From assembly GCF_004193175.1 (NCBI RefSeq), contig NZ_SAUH01000001.1:4373501-4437500 (forward strand): a DNA stretch of 64,000 nucleotides. Reading direction: 5' to 3'. Below the pieces are notes generated by a model, which made no database searches, was not told the origin of the DNA, and saw only the letters and a program-made list of their open reading frames with translations. This document shows positions 24,587 through 33,463 of this stretch, in pieces; the stretch's first letter is position 1, and every line of letters starts with the position of its first letter. Position numbers and translations under genes: made by a program. Source of the DNA: Streptomyces sp. RFCAC02 (lineage in GTDB: Bacteria; Actinomycetota; Actinomycetes; Streptomycetales; Streptomycetaceae).

Positions 24587-27094
24587 GTGACGAGAATGCG
24601 AGCGCAGGTGCGGAAGACGACACTGCACGACCCCGCCGGCCCGTCCCCGGACGTCCCATCGGGCACGGCCGGCTCGTCAGGTCATCCCGCTCCGCAGGGC
24701 GCGAGGGCGCACGCCGCGTCCCGCCGGCGCCGGGTCAGGGTCCGCAGCCGCCTGCTGGCCGGCGTCCTGCTGACCGGCTTCGCCCTCACCGCCGCGGGCG
24801 CCCCCGCCCTGCACGGCGCCTGGCAGGACTGGTCCACCGCCGGGCGACTCGTGGACGACGCGCGCCTCGCCGGGCGTGCCCTGTCCCTCTCCCACGTCCT
24901 CGCCGACGAGCGCGACGCCCTCGTCGTCGCCGGCGCCACCCGTGACCCCGGCGTCCTCGCCGACGCCCTGCCGGAGGACGCGCGCGAGCGCGCCGACCGG
25001 ACCGTCGGCCAGGTCGCGCCCGACACCGAGGGCGTCCTGCGTGAGCGCCTCGACGCGCTGCCCGACACGCGGCAGCGCGCCCTCGACGGCGAGGCCACGC
25101 CCGCCGAGACGTACACCGCGTACACCGACATCATCGACGGCCTCGACGGGCTGTTCCGCACCGTGAGCCGTGCCAGGCCCGAGCGCGCCGCCGATCCGAC
25201 GGCCGACGCCCTCCCCGACCTCGCGCGCGCCGTCCACGCGTCGTCCGCCACCCGCGGGCTGCTGCTGGCCGGCCTCACCGGCGAGGGCGACACGACCGGC
25301 CTCACCGCGCTGGCCCGCCGCGAGGCCGTACGGGAGGAGGCGGCTCTCGACGACTTCGCCGCCGCCGTGGACGACGCCACCCGCGCCGCCCTCGACGCCG
25401 CCCTCACCGGTGACGCGGCCGACGCCGACACCTACCTCGGCCGGCTCACCGAGGGCACGCCCATCGACGCGGACGAGGCCGGGCTCGACCCGGACGGGGC
25501 GCAGACCGCGCTGCTGGCCCGCACCGGCGCGCTGCGTGGGCTGCTCGGCTCGCTCACCGAGGAGCGCGTCGCCGATCTGGAGTCCCTGCGCGGCGACGAC
25601 CTCACCGACCTCCAGGTCACCGTGTGCATCGTCGTCGTGGCGCTCGCGCTCGCGCTCACCGTCAACGTGCACACCGCGCGCTCCCTGACCCGTCCGCTGG
25701 CCGCCGTACGGCTCGGCAGCCGCCGCGTCGCCGCCGACCCGACCGGCCAGGAGCCCGTCAAGTACACCGGGCGCAACGACGAGTTCGCCGAGGTCGTGTC
25801 CGCCGTCAACGCGCTGCACTCCCGCGCCGTCACCCTGCACCGGCGTGCCGCCGAGGCCGCCAGGGACGCGGCGGCCGCCGCCGAGGAGGGCGGCGGCCTG
25901 CGCGCGGAGCGGGACCGGCTGCTGGCCGAGCAGAGCGCGCTGCACGGCCGTCTCGCCGCCCTGCACGGCGCCGTGCACGGCATGTTCGCGCACCACGCGC
26001 AGCGCCTGCTCGTCCTCGTCGGCGAGCAGCTCGCCGTCATCGAGGGCCTGGAGGAGCACGAGGCCGACCCGGACCAGCTCGCCGTCCTCTTCTCGCTCGA
26101 CCACCTCGCCGCCCGGATGCGCCGGCACGGCGAGAACCTGCTGCTGCTCGCCGGCGCCGAGCCGACGCAGCAGCTCACGGAGCCGGTGCCGCTGATCGAC
26201 GTGGCGCGCGCGGCCGTCAGCGAAATAGAGCGTTACGAGGTCGTCGAGACGGCACCGCCGCCGCCCGCCGTCCGCGTCACCGGATACGCGGCCCGCGACC
26301 TGAGCCACCTCCTCGCCGAACTCCTGGACAACGCGACGGCGTTCTCGCCGGCCGGCGCCCGGGTGCGGCTGACGGGGCGGTGGACCACGGGCGAGCTGCT
26401 GCTGTCGGTCGAGGACGAGGGCGTCGGGCTGTCCCAGGCACGGCTCGCCGAACTGAACGTCCGCCTCGCCGACTCCGTGACGCCCCCGCCGGGCGCCGAC
26501 GGCAGCGGCCACGGCACGGGCATCGGCATGGGCCTGTACACCGTGGCCCGGCTGGCGGCCCGGCACGGGCTGCGGTGCTGGCTGCGGCAGCGCCCGGGCG
26601 GCGGCACGATCGCCGAGGTCGCGGTGCCGGCGACGCTGGTCGAGGAGCGGCCCGGCGAGGTCTACGCCGAGACCGGCACGGGTCCCATCACCCCGGCCGC
26701 CGGGGTGCCCACCGCCGGGCTGATCACCCCGCCGGGCGCCGCCGGGCCCGCGACGCCCGCGGCCGGCGTACCCCTCGTGCCGCACGCCAGGGCCGCCGAG
26801 CCGGACGGGGCCGCGCACGCCGCCGCCCCGGCGCCGGGCGTCGAGCACGGGCGGGCGGACGACACCGCGCCGCGCCCGCACGGCGTCACGACCAGCGGTC
26901 TGCCGAAGCGCACCCCGGGTGCGACGCCCACCGTGTCCGAGCCGACCGCGGCGGGCCGCGCCCGCGCCGTCGACGCCGAGGAACTGCGCCGCAGGCTCGG
27001 CGGGTTCCAGCGCGGCGCCCGCGACGGGCACCGCGACGCCGCCAGGACCGTGGAGCCCCGCCCGGGGCAGTCCGGAGAGGAGATGCCGTCATGA
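24587..27094 (+). CDS. Nitrate/nitrite-sensing-domain histidine kinase, conservon CvnA type
   Basis: 835 aa from GTG 24587. Cytoplasmic Arg-rich start, TM1 (LLAGVLLTGFALTAAGA), extracytoplasmic helical NIT domain (about 80-340), TM2 (VTVCIVVVALALALTVNV), HAMP, coiled coil, then a dimerisation region without the usual SHELRTP motif and HATPase (LLDNATAFSP, DEGVGL, GIGMGLYTVARLAARHG). The C-terminal 170 residues are Pro/Ala-rich and disordered. This is the CvnA layout of Streptomyces conservons, in which the kinase acts with a roadblock protein, a DUF742 protein and a small GTPase. Only the roadblock gene follows here (ATGA overlap). Confidence 0.88.
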   Translation: MTRMRAQVRKTTLHDPAGPSPDVPSGTAGSSGHPAPQGARAHAASRRRRVRVRSRLLAGVLLTGFALTAAGAPALHGAWQDWSTAGRLVDDARLAGRALSLSHVLADERDALVVAGATRDPGVLADALPEDARERADRTVGQVAPDTEGVLRERLDALPDTRQRALDGEATPAETYTAYTDIIDGLDGLFRTVSRARPERAADPTADALPDLARAVHASSATRGLLLAGLTGEGDTTGLTALARREAVREEAALDDFAAAVDDATRAALDAALTGDAADADTYLGRLTEGTPIDADEAGLDPDGAQTALLARTGALRGLLGSLTEERVADLESLRGDDLTDLQVTVCIVVVALALALTVNVHTARSLTRPLAAVRLGSRRVAADPTGQEPVKYTGRNDEFAEVVSAVNALHSRAVTLHRRAAEAARDAAAAAEEGGGLRAERDRLLAEQSALHGRLAALHGAVHGMFAHHAQRLLVLVGEQLAVIEGLEEHEADPDQLAVLFSLDHLAARMRRHGENLLLLAGAEPTQQLTEPVPLIDVARAAVSEIERYEVVETAPPPPAVRVTGYAARDLSHLLAELLDNATAFSPAGARVRLTGRWTTGELLLSVEDEGVGLSQARLAELNVRLADSVTPPPGADGSGHGTGIGMGLYTVARLAARHGLRCWLRQRPGGGTIAEVAVPATLVEERPGEVYAETGTGPITPAAGVPTAGLITPPGAAGPATPAAGVPLVPHARAAEPDGAAHAAAPAPGVEHGRADDTAPRPHGVTTSGLPKRTPGATPTVSEPTAAGRARAVDAEELRRRLGGFQRGARDGHRDAARTVEPRPGQSGEEMPS

Positions 27095-27588
27095 CCTCGC
27101 AGTCGCAGACCCGCGTGCCGCCCCACGCGCCGGGAGGCAGCGACGGGCAGGACCTGCGCTGGATGCTGACGCGTCTGGTGGCCGAGGTGCCCCGTGTGCT
27201 CTCGGTGGCCGTCGTCTCGGCGGACGGCCTGCCGCTCCTGTCCTCCAGGGACGAGGAGGCGGCGCTGCCCGCGGGCGCCATGTCCGGCGGCCCGCAGGGC
27301 GCGACCGCCGACCTGGCGACGATTGTGTCGGGGCTCGGCAGCCTCACGCACGGTGCGGCGCAGCTCATGGAGGGCGGCGCGGTCCGGCAGACGCTCGTCG
27401 CCATGGAGACGGGGAACCTGCTGGTCATGGCCATCAGCGACGGTTCGCTGCTCGGCGCCTGGACCGAACCGGACGCCGACATGAGCACGGTGACGTACCA
27501 CATGGCGCTGTTCGTGGGGCGGGCCGGGCACCTCCTGACGCCCGAACTGCGCGCGGAGCTGCGGCAGGCGACGCCCCGGCCGCAGTGA
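27091..27588 (+). CDS. Roadblock/LC7 domain protein, conservon CvnB type
   Basis: 165 aa; ATG overlaps the kinase stop. Core pattern: LDWMLTRLVAEVP-like opening (DLRWMLTRLVAEVPRVLSVA), VVSADGLPLLSS, AQLMEGGAVRQTLVAME, LLVMAISDGSLLG, YHMALFVGRAGHLL. Roadblock proteins form dimers that regulate small GTPases; CvnB works with CvnA at the membrane. The expected DUF742 (CvnC) and GTPase (CvnD) genes are absent, because the opposite-strand NlpC/P60 gene follows 19 bases later. Confidence 0.93.
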   Translation: MTSQSQTRVPPHAPGGSDGQDLRWMLTRLVAEVPRVLSVAVVSADGLPLLSSRDEEAALPAGAMSGGPQGATADLATIVSGLGSLTHGAAQLMEGGAVRQTLVAMETGNLLVMAISDGSLLGAWTEPDADMSTVTYHMALFVGRAGHLLTPELRAELRQATPRPQ

Positions 27589-27607
27589 GGCGGGCGGTCC
27601 GCCGGGC

Positions 27608-28555
27608 TCAGCCGGGGCGGACCGCTCCCAGGACGGGGCGTACGGCGACCGGCGCCACGGCGACGGGTTCGCCGGGCGCGGGCGCGTGGACGACCTGGCC
27701 TTCGCCCGCGTAGACGCCGACGTGTGACGCGTCCGTGTGGTAGACGACGAGGTCGCCGGGGCGCAGGTCGCCGAGGGACGCGTGGGGCAGGTCCGCCCAC
27801 ATGCGCGCCGGAGTGGCCGGGAGGGTGCGTCCGGTGTCCGCCCACGCGTCGGCGGCGAGGGCGGCGGGGTCGTCGTACGCCTGGCCGACCCGGTCGAGCG
27901 CCGCGGCGAGGGCGCGGTCGCCCGCGGTGGTGTCGTTGTCGTCGTTGGTGCCGTCGGTGCCGGTCGCCGCGAGCGGTGTGGTGGGGGCGGCGTCGGCGAG
28001 GAGGCGGGTGACCTCGGCGAGGCGGTCGTCGGCCACCTCGCGGGCGCGGCGTTCCTCCTCGGCGCGGGTCCGTTCGGCGTCGAGGGCGGCGCGGGCCTCG
28101 GTGGCGAGCGCGTCGGCGCGGCGTTCGCCCTCGGTGAGGCGGGCGATCTCGGCGGCCTGGTGGGCGGCGACGCGGCGCGCGACGGCCTCGGCGTGGAGGT
28201 CGTGGCGCGGGTCCTCGCCGAGGAGCATGCGGAGGGTCGCGGGCAGGGGGTCGCCGCCGTGCCGGTACTGGGCGCGGGCGATCTCCCCGGCGGTGCGGCG
28301 CGCGGCGGCGAGGTCGGTGCGGGCGGTGGCGAGCCGTTCGTCCAGCCGGCGTACCTCGGCCCGCCGGTCGCGCAGGCGCCGGGCGGTCTCCTCGTAGCTC
28401 CGGGCGGCGCGGTCGGACTCCCGGTAGAGGGTGCCGAGTTCGGCGACGAGGGCGGAGACGGTGTCGCCGGGCTCGGCGGCGGCGGGGCGTGCGGGCAGTG
28501 CGGTGAGGACGAGGACGCCCCCGATGAGGGCGAGCCACCGACGCGGTGTGGTCAT
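27608..28555 (-). CDS. NlpC/P60-like secreted protein lacking the catalytic cysteine
   Basis: 315 aa. Signal peptide (RRWLALIGGVLVLTALPARPAAA), a long coiled coil (about 35-200) as in RipA/PcsB-type hydrolases, and a C-terminal NlpC/P60 domain recognisable by LRPGDLVVYHTDASHVGVYAG and QVVHAPAPG. The catalytic segment normally reading DCSG followed by the first helix is here YDDPAALAADAWADTG. The mature protein contains no cysteine at all, so peptidase activity is not expected. The His of SHVGVY is kept. It may be a regulator or scaffold for other peptidoglycan hydrolases. Convergent with the roadblock gene. Confidence 0.85.
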   Translation of the reverse strand: MTTPRRWLALIGGVLVLTALPARPAAAEPGDTVSALVAELGTLYRESDRAARSYEETARRLRDRRAEVRRLDERLATARTDLAAARRTAGEIARAQYRHGGDPLPATLRMLLGEDPRHDLHAEAVARRVAAHQAAEIARLTEGERRADALATEARAALDAERTRAEEERRAREVADDRLAEVTRLLADAAPTTPLAATGTDGTNDDNDTTAGDRALAAALDRVGQAYDDPAALAADAWADTGRTLPATPARMWADLPHASLGDLRPGDLVVYHTDASHVGVYAGEGQVVHAPAPGEPVAVAPVAVRPVLGAVRPG

Positions 28556-28663
28556 ACCAGCACACTGCCGGTTTGTCTCACCGACAGCCGCCGGACGCGC
28601 CGCCCCCACCCCCACCCCGCCCGAACGGCGCCCGGACTCCTGGCTCGCGGGCGCCCCGTCCTG

Positions 28664-28879
28664 TCACCCGGACGGATTACGACGCGACGGTGGGGGCCGT
28701 CCGGGAGTCACTGGCCGATCGGGCCGTCCCGCGCAGCCGCCGCGAAGGCGGCCCAAGAGGTGCGCGTCACTGGAATCGCGGACAAGGAGCGCGTCCGCGT
28801 CATCCGCGATCTCGACGCAGTTTCCGTTGTTCCCCGAGTAGCTGGACCTCTTCCGGACGGCAACGGCCTTGGTCTTCAC
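28664..28879 (-). pseudogene. DUF397 protein gene, probably truncated and frameshifted
   Basis: From GTG 28879 the frame reads VRKRSSYSGNNGNCVEIADD...LLVRDSSD, the clear N-terminal two thirds of a DUF397 protein. After that the frame runs into 36 residues unlike the family. The +1 frame continues with TSWAAFAAAARDGPIGQ and a stop (near 28700), which matches the family's W-x-A-F C-terminus. So a small deletion appears to have shortened the loop and shifted the frame. The usual upstream XRE partner gene is missing. A sequencing error or a short variant is possible. Confidence 0.6.
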
Positions 28880-29022
28880 TTTTCACCATCTCGTTCAGTG
28901 CCTTACGGACAGGAAGGTCCTCTTCCTGGCGGACGGGCGCCGCAGGGTCCTCGGTGGCGCGAGCGCCGTGGAGGTGGTGCGGATGGTGCGATACGCGGGG
29001 CAGCGCCGCCCGGCGTGATGCG

Positions 29023-29262
29023 TCAGTGCGCCGGGGATGCGGTCGTGCCGTCGTAGATGTAGGTCCAGCCGCGTGGCAGGCGCAGGCGGCGTGTGTGTGC
29101 CGTCGCCTCAAGGCGGTAGACGTGCACGGTGGGCGGCTCGCCCGGGGCGTTCGGGACGGGGATCTCGTACGTCTTGGGCGGCCTGCCCGTCGCGCCGACC
29201 AGGACCGGCAGTTCCCGGCCGTCCAGCGGGCCGCCGGAGAACGGCATCGTCTCGCTGCGCAT
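29023..29262 (-). CDS. Small conserved hypothetical protein coupled to a TetR gene
   Basis: 79 aa. Its ATG (29262-29260) shares one base with the TetR stop (TGATG), which is good evidence for translation. The sequence [46 protein letters not shown] is compact, beta-rich and soluble, of a type seen in streptomycete small proteins of unknown function. No signal peptide. Role unknown. Confidence 0.7.
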   Translation of the reverse strand: MRSETMPFSGGPLDGRELPVLVGATGRPPKTYEIPVPNAPGEPPTVHVYRLEATAHTRRLRLPRGWTYIYDGTTASPAH

Positions 29263-29990
29263 CAGTCGGCCACCGCCGGGGACACCACGGACAGGACGCT
29301 CGCCATGAGCCGGTCCACCCGGCCGCCGGTGTGTTCGAGATCCGCGGCGGCGCGCAGCGCCTCGGCGGTGCGGGGGTCCTTGCCCGCCGTCACCGCGAGG
29401 AGGGCGACGAAGTGGTCCACCAGCCAGTCCCGCAGCTCGGCCGCCGTGTGCGGGCGCTGCTCGTCCAGCCAGATCAGGGACGCGGCCTCCACCGTCGATA
29501 TCCACGTCCGGACGGTCATGTGCAGGAGCGGCCCCGGCGCGGAGACCCGCAGGTGCAGCAGGACCTGCCGCGCGGCGGCCCGCCGCACGCCGTCCACGAT
29601 CGCCGTGGTGCGGGCCGTCTGGACGACGTTGCCGCCCTTCAGCAGCGCGGTGAAACCCTCGGCGTGCGAGTCGACGAACGCCAGGTAGCGGTCCAGCACG
29701 GCGGCCAGCCGGTCGGTGAGCGGCCCGTGCGCCGGGACCTCGAAGCACGCCTCCAGGTCCCGGGCCGAGCTGCCGAGCGCGGCCTCGTACAACTGCTGCT
29801 TGCCGCCGGGGAAGTAGCGGTAGACCAGGGGCCGGGAGACGCCCGTGGCGCGGGCCACGTCGTCCAGCGACACCTCCTCGGGCGGGCGGGAGGCGAAGAG
29901 CCGGTGCGCGGTCTCGATGAGCTGCTCGCGGCGCTCCTCCACGCTGAGTCTGCGGTAGGCAGGGCCGGGGGAGGCGGGGCGGCTGTCCAT
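29262..29990 (-). CDS. TetR-family transcriptional regulator
   Basis: 242 aa from ATG 29990. The HTH is at about residues 18-65 ([48 protein letters not shown]). The ligand domain is helical and longer than average. An in-frame start at 30035 would add 15 Ala/Arg-rich residues without support. Its stop is coupled to the 79-aa gene. No divergent neighbour reveals the target. Confidence 0.9.
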   Translation of the reverse strand: MDSRPASPGPAYRRLSVEERREQLIETAHRLFASRPPEEVSLDDVARATGVSRPLVYRYFPGGKQQLYEAALGSSARDLEACFEVPAHGPLTDRLAAVLDRYLAFVDSHAEGFTALLKGGNVVQTARTTAIVDGVRRAAARQVLLHLRVSAPGPLLHMTVRTWISTVEAASLIWLDEQRPHTAAELRDWLVDHFVALLAVTAGKDPRTAEALRAAADLEHTGGRVDRLMASVLSVVSPAVAD

Positions 29991-30234
29991 GGCCGGAAGC
30001 GTATCCGGACGTGCCGCGGCGCGGGGCGCCCGCACGGGCCGGGCGCCCCGGCAGGCGCGTGATCAGGCCAGAAGCCCGGGGGGACGCGGCGGCGGGCCGT
30101 TCCCTTCTGTGAAGCCGGTGGGCCGCCGCGCACCTCTGCGCCGCACCGGGCGGGGGACCTGCGAAGGTGACGGAGAATTCCCGGGGGCACCCGCCGGCCG
30201 TGGTACCGGGCGCGGGGACCGGCCGGCGGGGCGG

Positions 30235-30426
30235 TCAGTCGCCGTGCGAGGAGCGGACGGCCGGCCCCCGGCGGGCGGCGGTGACCCACTCCGCGAGCAG
30301 ACGCTCGTACTCCCTGCGGTGCTCGTCCGCCGGGCGGTCGGCGGCACGCGGCCACAGCGCGCGTATCCGCTCGTTGAGGGCGGCGGCGGAGCGGGACGGA
30401 GCGGTCGTCTCAGGTGCCTCGGACAT
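30235..30426 (-). CDS. Small conserved hypothetical protein
   Basis: 63 aa from ATG 30426. ALNERIRALWPRAADRPADEHRREYERLLAEWVTAARRG is a helical pattern seen in short streptomycete proteins. Charged, soluble, no known domain. It lies 46 bases after the start region of no other gene and may be single. Confidence 0.6.
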   Translation of the reverse strand: MSEAPETTAPSRSAAALNERIRALWPRAADRPADEHRREYERLLAEWVTAARRGPAVRSSHGD

Positions 30427-30472
30427 GCTCGGAAGCCTACGGGGCGCCACTGACAACGGGGCTGATCGGCCG

Positions 30473-31282
30473 TCAGGGGTGGACGTGCGGCAGGGTGGCC
30501 GCCGGCTGCGCGTACGCGCCGGACTGCGGCGAGGCCGGCGGGACGGGCAGGCCGGCGCCCGGCACCCGCGACGCGTACGTCTCGGCGTTGTCCCGCGGCG
30601 TGTAGGCCAGCGTCGTATGGGCGGGCAGCTCCCAGAAGCGGCGGGTGTTCGCCGAGACCGCGTACGCGGTGGTGAAACGGACCGACGGCGGGGCGGTCAG
30701 CGCGGCGCGGACGAAGCCGACCGCGTCGCGCGGGCTCAGCCACGTCGCCAGATGCCGGGGTTCGCTCGGGCACTCCTCGAAACTCCCGATGCGCAGGCAG
30801 ACCACCGAGAGCCCGAACTTCTCCGCGTACATCCGCCCCAGCGCCTCCACGGCCACCTTGCTCACCGCGTACAGCCCGTCGGGGCGGGCCGGGTCGTCGG
30901 GGCCGGTCAGGTGCGCTGCGGGGTGGAACCCCGTGACGCGGTTCGTGCTCGCGAGCACCACCCGGGGGATGCCGAGGCGCCGCGCCGCCTCCAGTACGTG
31001 GTGGGTCCCCAGCACATTGGCGGCGAGCAGGTCGGGCAGCGGCGCCTCGTCGGCCAGGCCGCCCAGGTGCAGCACGGCGTCCGCGCCGGTGCCGGCGAGC
31101 GCCGTCACGACCGCCGCCGGATCGCGCAGCTCCATCTCCCGCACCGTCTCGGTGGCCGCCTCCGCGCTCAGCGGGACGCGGTCGAGGACGACGATGCGGT
31201 CGGCGTCCGCGCGCAGGGCGCGCCGCATGACCGAGCCGATGGTGCCCGCCGCGCCCGTGATGGCGACTGTTCCCAGGTCCAC
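30473..31282 (-). CDS. NAD-dependent epimerase/uronate dehydrogenase-like SDR
   Basis: 269 aa from GTG 31282. N-terminal GAAGTIGSVMRRAL is the GxxGxxG dinucleotide loop; catalytic Ser in VVLASTNRVTG, and Y-x3-K in LYAVSKVAVEALG. CLRIGSFEECPSEPRHLATWLSPRD is close to the region around the carboxylate pocket of uronate dehydrogenases. The last 30 residues are Pro/Ala-rich. Likely an NAD(H)-dependent sugar or uronic acid oxidoreductase in the cytoplasm. Substrate not certain. Confidence 0.82.
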   Translation of the reverse strand: MDLGTVAITGAAGTIGSVMRRALRADADRIVVLDRVPLSAEAATETVREMELRDPAAVVTALAGTGADAVLHLGGLADEAPLPDLLAANVLGTHHVLEAARRLGIPRVVLASTNRVTGFHPAAHLTGPDDPARPDGLYAVSKVAVEALGRMYAEKFGLSVVCLRIGSFEECPSEPRHLATWLSPRDAVGFVRAALTAPPSVRFTTAYAVSANTRRFWELPAHTTLAYTPRDNAETYASRVPGAGLPVPPASPQSGAYAQPAATLPHVHP

Positions 31283-31346
31283 GGGTGAACGGTACTGCCT
31301 CCCGGGGAGTTGGCCGCACCAGGGGCGCCGGGGTCCGTCCGGCCGG

Positions 31347-31679
31347 TCAGCAGCGCGGCGGGTGCTCGGCCGTCGTCGGCGCGACATCCCGGGTCCGCGC
31401 CCAGCCGTAGGTGTCGCCGCGCACGAGGTACCAGCGGGTGCCGTGCGCGGTCCGCGCCTCGCACAGGACGCCGACACCGCTGCCGCCGGGGGCGTCGTCC
31501 ACCACGTCGGCGCCGCTCGCCGGTGCCTCCCGCAGCCCCGCGCCGCCGTCGGCCGTCACCCGCGCGGGGACCCCGGCACCGGCGTCCGGGGACGCGGCGG
31601 TCGCCGACATCGCCAGCGCGCCCGCCGCGACGTAGAGCGGCAGCAGGCCCACGCGGGCTCGAAGGGGGAGTCGGGACAT
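31347..31679 (-). CDS. Secreted SH3b-domain small protein
   Basis: 110 aa. Signal peptide (VGLLPLYVAAGALAMSATAAS) followed by a bacterial SH3 fold: GLREAPASGADVVDDAPGGS, VLCEARTAHGTRWYLVRGDTYGWARTRDV. SH3b domains often bind peptidoglycan or peptides. Two cysteines (one in VLCEA, one C-terminal) may form a disulfide. Stand-alone gene on the minus strand. Confidence 0.8.
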   Translation of the reverse strand: MSRLPLRARVGLLPLYVAAGALAMSATAASPDAGAGVPARVTADGGAGLREAPASGADVVDDAPGGSGVGVLCEARTAHGTRWYLVRGDTYGWARTRDVAPTTAEHPPRC

Positions 31680-31765
31680 CGCGCACCTCCTCGCGCTCGG
31701 TCACCGATTCCAGGCTAGATGCGCCCGAATGGGGGTGCAACGCGTGCGGGCTGCGCGCGCGTCCG

Positions 31766-32368
31766 TCAGCCGGCCCGCCCGGGTGCCGGGAGGGAGTCGA
31801 GCCAGCGGAGGAGGCGGGCGCCCTCGCGGGCCATGATGCCGGGGTCGCGCAGCGCGTTGGTCAGGACCGACATGCCCTGGTAGGACGAGACGAGGGTGAC
31901 GGCGAGGTCGTCAGCGTCGGCCAGGCCGAGGGCGCGGAACTGCTGTGCCGCCCAGTCGAGCAGCCGCCGGACGACCGCGCCGGCCTGCGCGTCCAGGACG
32001 CCGTCGGCGCGCTTGTCGAGTTCGACGGCCAGGGTGCCGGTGGGGCAGCCGTGGCGCGCGGCCGTCTCGCGCTGCTCGATCCAGCCCTCGACCAGGCCCT
32101 TGAGGCGGTCACGGGGATCGGGCAGGCGGTCGAGCGCGTCCGTGAGGTCGCCGAGGTGGGCGCTGTGCTCCGCGAGGGCAGCCAGGACCAGGTCGTCCTT
32201 CGTCCTGAAGTAGTAGTAGACGTTTCCGACGGGGACCCCGGCCGCGTTCGCGATGTCGGCGAGGGTGGTCCGTTCGACGCCCTGTTCGTGCAGGACGCGG
32301 GCCGCCGCGGTGGTGAGCCGCCGGCGCTTGTCGGCGGACCGCGCCCTTCCCTTCGGTGAGTCAGTCAC
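31766..32368 (-). CDS. TetR-family regulator divergent from an NmrA-like reductase
   Basis: 200 aa from GTG 32368. HTH in KRRRLTTAAARVLHEQG and TTLADIANAAGVPVGNVYYYFRTKDDLV. The ligand domain ends ARLLRWLDSLPAP. A divergent reductase gene starts 81 bases away; such pairs are usually controlled by the TetR protein. AGTCAGTCA-type elements overlap its own start (32357-32380) and the reductase promoter (32417-32438). Confidence 0.92.
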   Translation of the reverse strand: MTDSPKGRARSADKRRRLTTAAARVLHEQGVERTTLADIANAAGVPVGNVYYYFRTKDDLVLAALAEHSAHLGDLTDALDRLPDPRDRLKGLVEGWIEQRETAARHGCPTGTLAVELDKRADGVLDAQAGAVVRRLLDWAAQQFRALGLADADDLAVTLVSSYQGMSVLTNALRDPGIMAREGARLLRWLDSLPAPGRAG

Positions 32369-32416
32369 CTGACCGACTATAGGCGCCGCCGCGTGGCGTG
32401 CTACTGTCCCAGAAGT

Positions 32417-32438
32417 GAGTCAGTCAACTAACTAACTC
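32417..32438. promoter_or_regulatory. Imperfect palindrome, candidate TetR operator
   Basis: GAGTCAGTCA (32417-32426) faces TAACTAACTC (32429-32438); 16 of 22 positions are symmetric. It lies 11 bases before the reductase ATG, and a related half element occurs at the TetR start. Typical operator size and position for an NmrA/TetR pair; binding is inferred. Confidence 0.5.
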
Positions 32439-32448
32439 GGGAGTCCCC

Positions 32449-33267
32449 ATGATCACCGTGACCGGAGCCACCGGGAACGTCGGCGGCGCGCTCGTCCGCC
32501 TCCTCACCGACGCGGGCGAGGAGGTGACCGCGGTCTCGCGCGGCGAGGCGCGCGACCTGCCCGTGGGCGTCCGCCACGTACGGGCCGACCTCGCCGACGC
32601 CGACACGCTGCGCCCCGCGCTCGACGGAGCGGACGCGCTGTTCCTGCTGGTGGCGGGCGACGACCCGCGGGGCGTCCTCGACGCCGCGAGGGCGGGCGGT
32701 GTCCGCCGGGTGGTCCTCGTCTCCTCGATCGGCGTCGGCACCCGCCCGGACGCCTACGGCCACCCCGCCGCCTTCGAGGCGGCGCTGCGCGACTCCGGCC
32801 TCGCGTGGACGGTCCTGCGCTGCGGCGGTCTCGACTCGAACGCCTTCGCCTGGGCCGCGTCCATCCGCGCCGACCGGGTGGCCGCGGCCCCGTTCGGCGA
32901 CACGGGCCTGCCGATGGTCGATCCGGCGGACGTCGCCGAGGTCGCCGCCGCCGCGCTGCTGCGGCCAGGGCACGCGGGCGCCGTGTACGAGCTGACCGGC
33001 CCCGCGCCGACCACCCCGCGCGATCGGGCGGCGGCCATCGGCGCCGCGCTCGGCACGCCGGTCCGCTTCGTCGAGCAGACCCGGGAGGAGGCGCGGCAGC
33101 AGATGCTCGCCTTCATGCCCGAACCGGTCGTGGAGGGCACCCTCGCGATCCTCGGCGAGCCGCTGCCCGCGGAACGCCGGGTGAGCCCGGACATCGAACG
33201 GGTCCTGGGCCGCGCGCCGCGCACCTTCGCCGACTGGGCCGCCCGCAACGCCGCGGCCTTCCGCTGA
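32449..33267 (+). CDS. NmrA-like NAD(P)H-binding oxidoreductase
   Basis: 272 aa. N-terminal MITVTGATGNVGGALVRLL is the GxxGxxG dinucleotide loop of atypical SDRs. VRHVRADLADADTL and FLLVAG follow, and the classical YxxxK is not present. The C-terminus (MLAFMPEPVVEGTLAIL, RTFADWAARNAAAF) is typical of NmrA/HSCARG-type reductases and quinone reductases 2. Under probable TetR control. The in-frame stop is followed directly by the dehalogenase remnant. Confidence 0.87.
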   Translation: MITVTGATGNVGGALVRLLTDAGEEVTAVSRGEARDLPVGVRHVRADLADADTLRPALDGADALFLLVAGDDPRGVLDAARAGGVRRVVLVSSIGVGTRPDAYGHPAAFEAALRDSGLAWTVLRCGGLDSNAFAWAASIRADRVAAAPFGDTGLPMVDPADVAEVAAAALLRPGHAGAVYELTGPAPTTPRDRAAAIGAALGTPVRFVEQTREEARQQMLAFMPEPVVEGTLAILGEPLPAERRVSPDIERVLGRAPRTFADWAARNAAAFR

Positions 33268-33441
33268 CACGACCGGGAGATTCCCTACACCTTCGACGAC
33301 CACGCCCGACACCTGGACGCCTGGTTCGACGCACTCGGCCTGGACGGCGTCGTCCTGGTCGGGCACGACTGGGGCGGCGCGCTCGCGTTCGACTTCGCCG
33401 CCCGGCACCCCGGGCGACGACATCGATCGGATCGGACTTAA
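33268..33441 (+). pseudogene. Haloalkane dehalogenase fragment (left part)
   Basis: The codons from 33268 read [25 protein letters not shown] sequence followed by [23 protein letters not shown], the cap entry and nucleophile elbow (GHDWGG, nucleophile Asp) of haloalkane dehalogenases and related alpha/beta hydrolases. No start codon or N-terminal strands precede it: the NmrA stop is immediately in frame upstream. Similarity ends near 33415 and TAA is at 33439. Decayed gene remnant. Confidence 0.8.
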
Positions 33442-33463
33442 CACTTGCGTTGACATCAGGGCC

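Noticed and set aside
27589..27607. Search for CvnC and CvnD after the roadblock gene
   Set aside because: Only 19 bases separate it from the convergent NlpC/P60 gene; no frame fits DUF742 or a small GTPase.
28880..29022. Short plus- and minus-strand frames between the DUF397 remnant and the 79-aa gene
   Set aside because: No ribosome-binding site or family pattern; no supportable gene.
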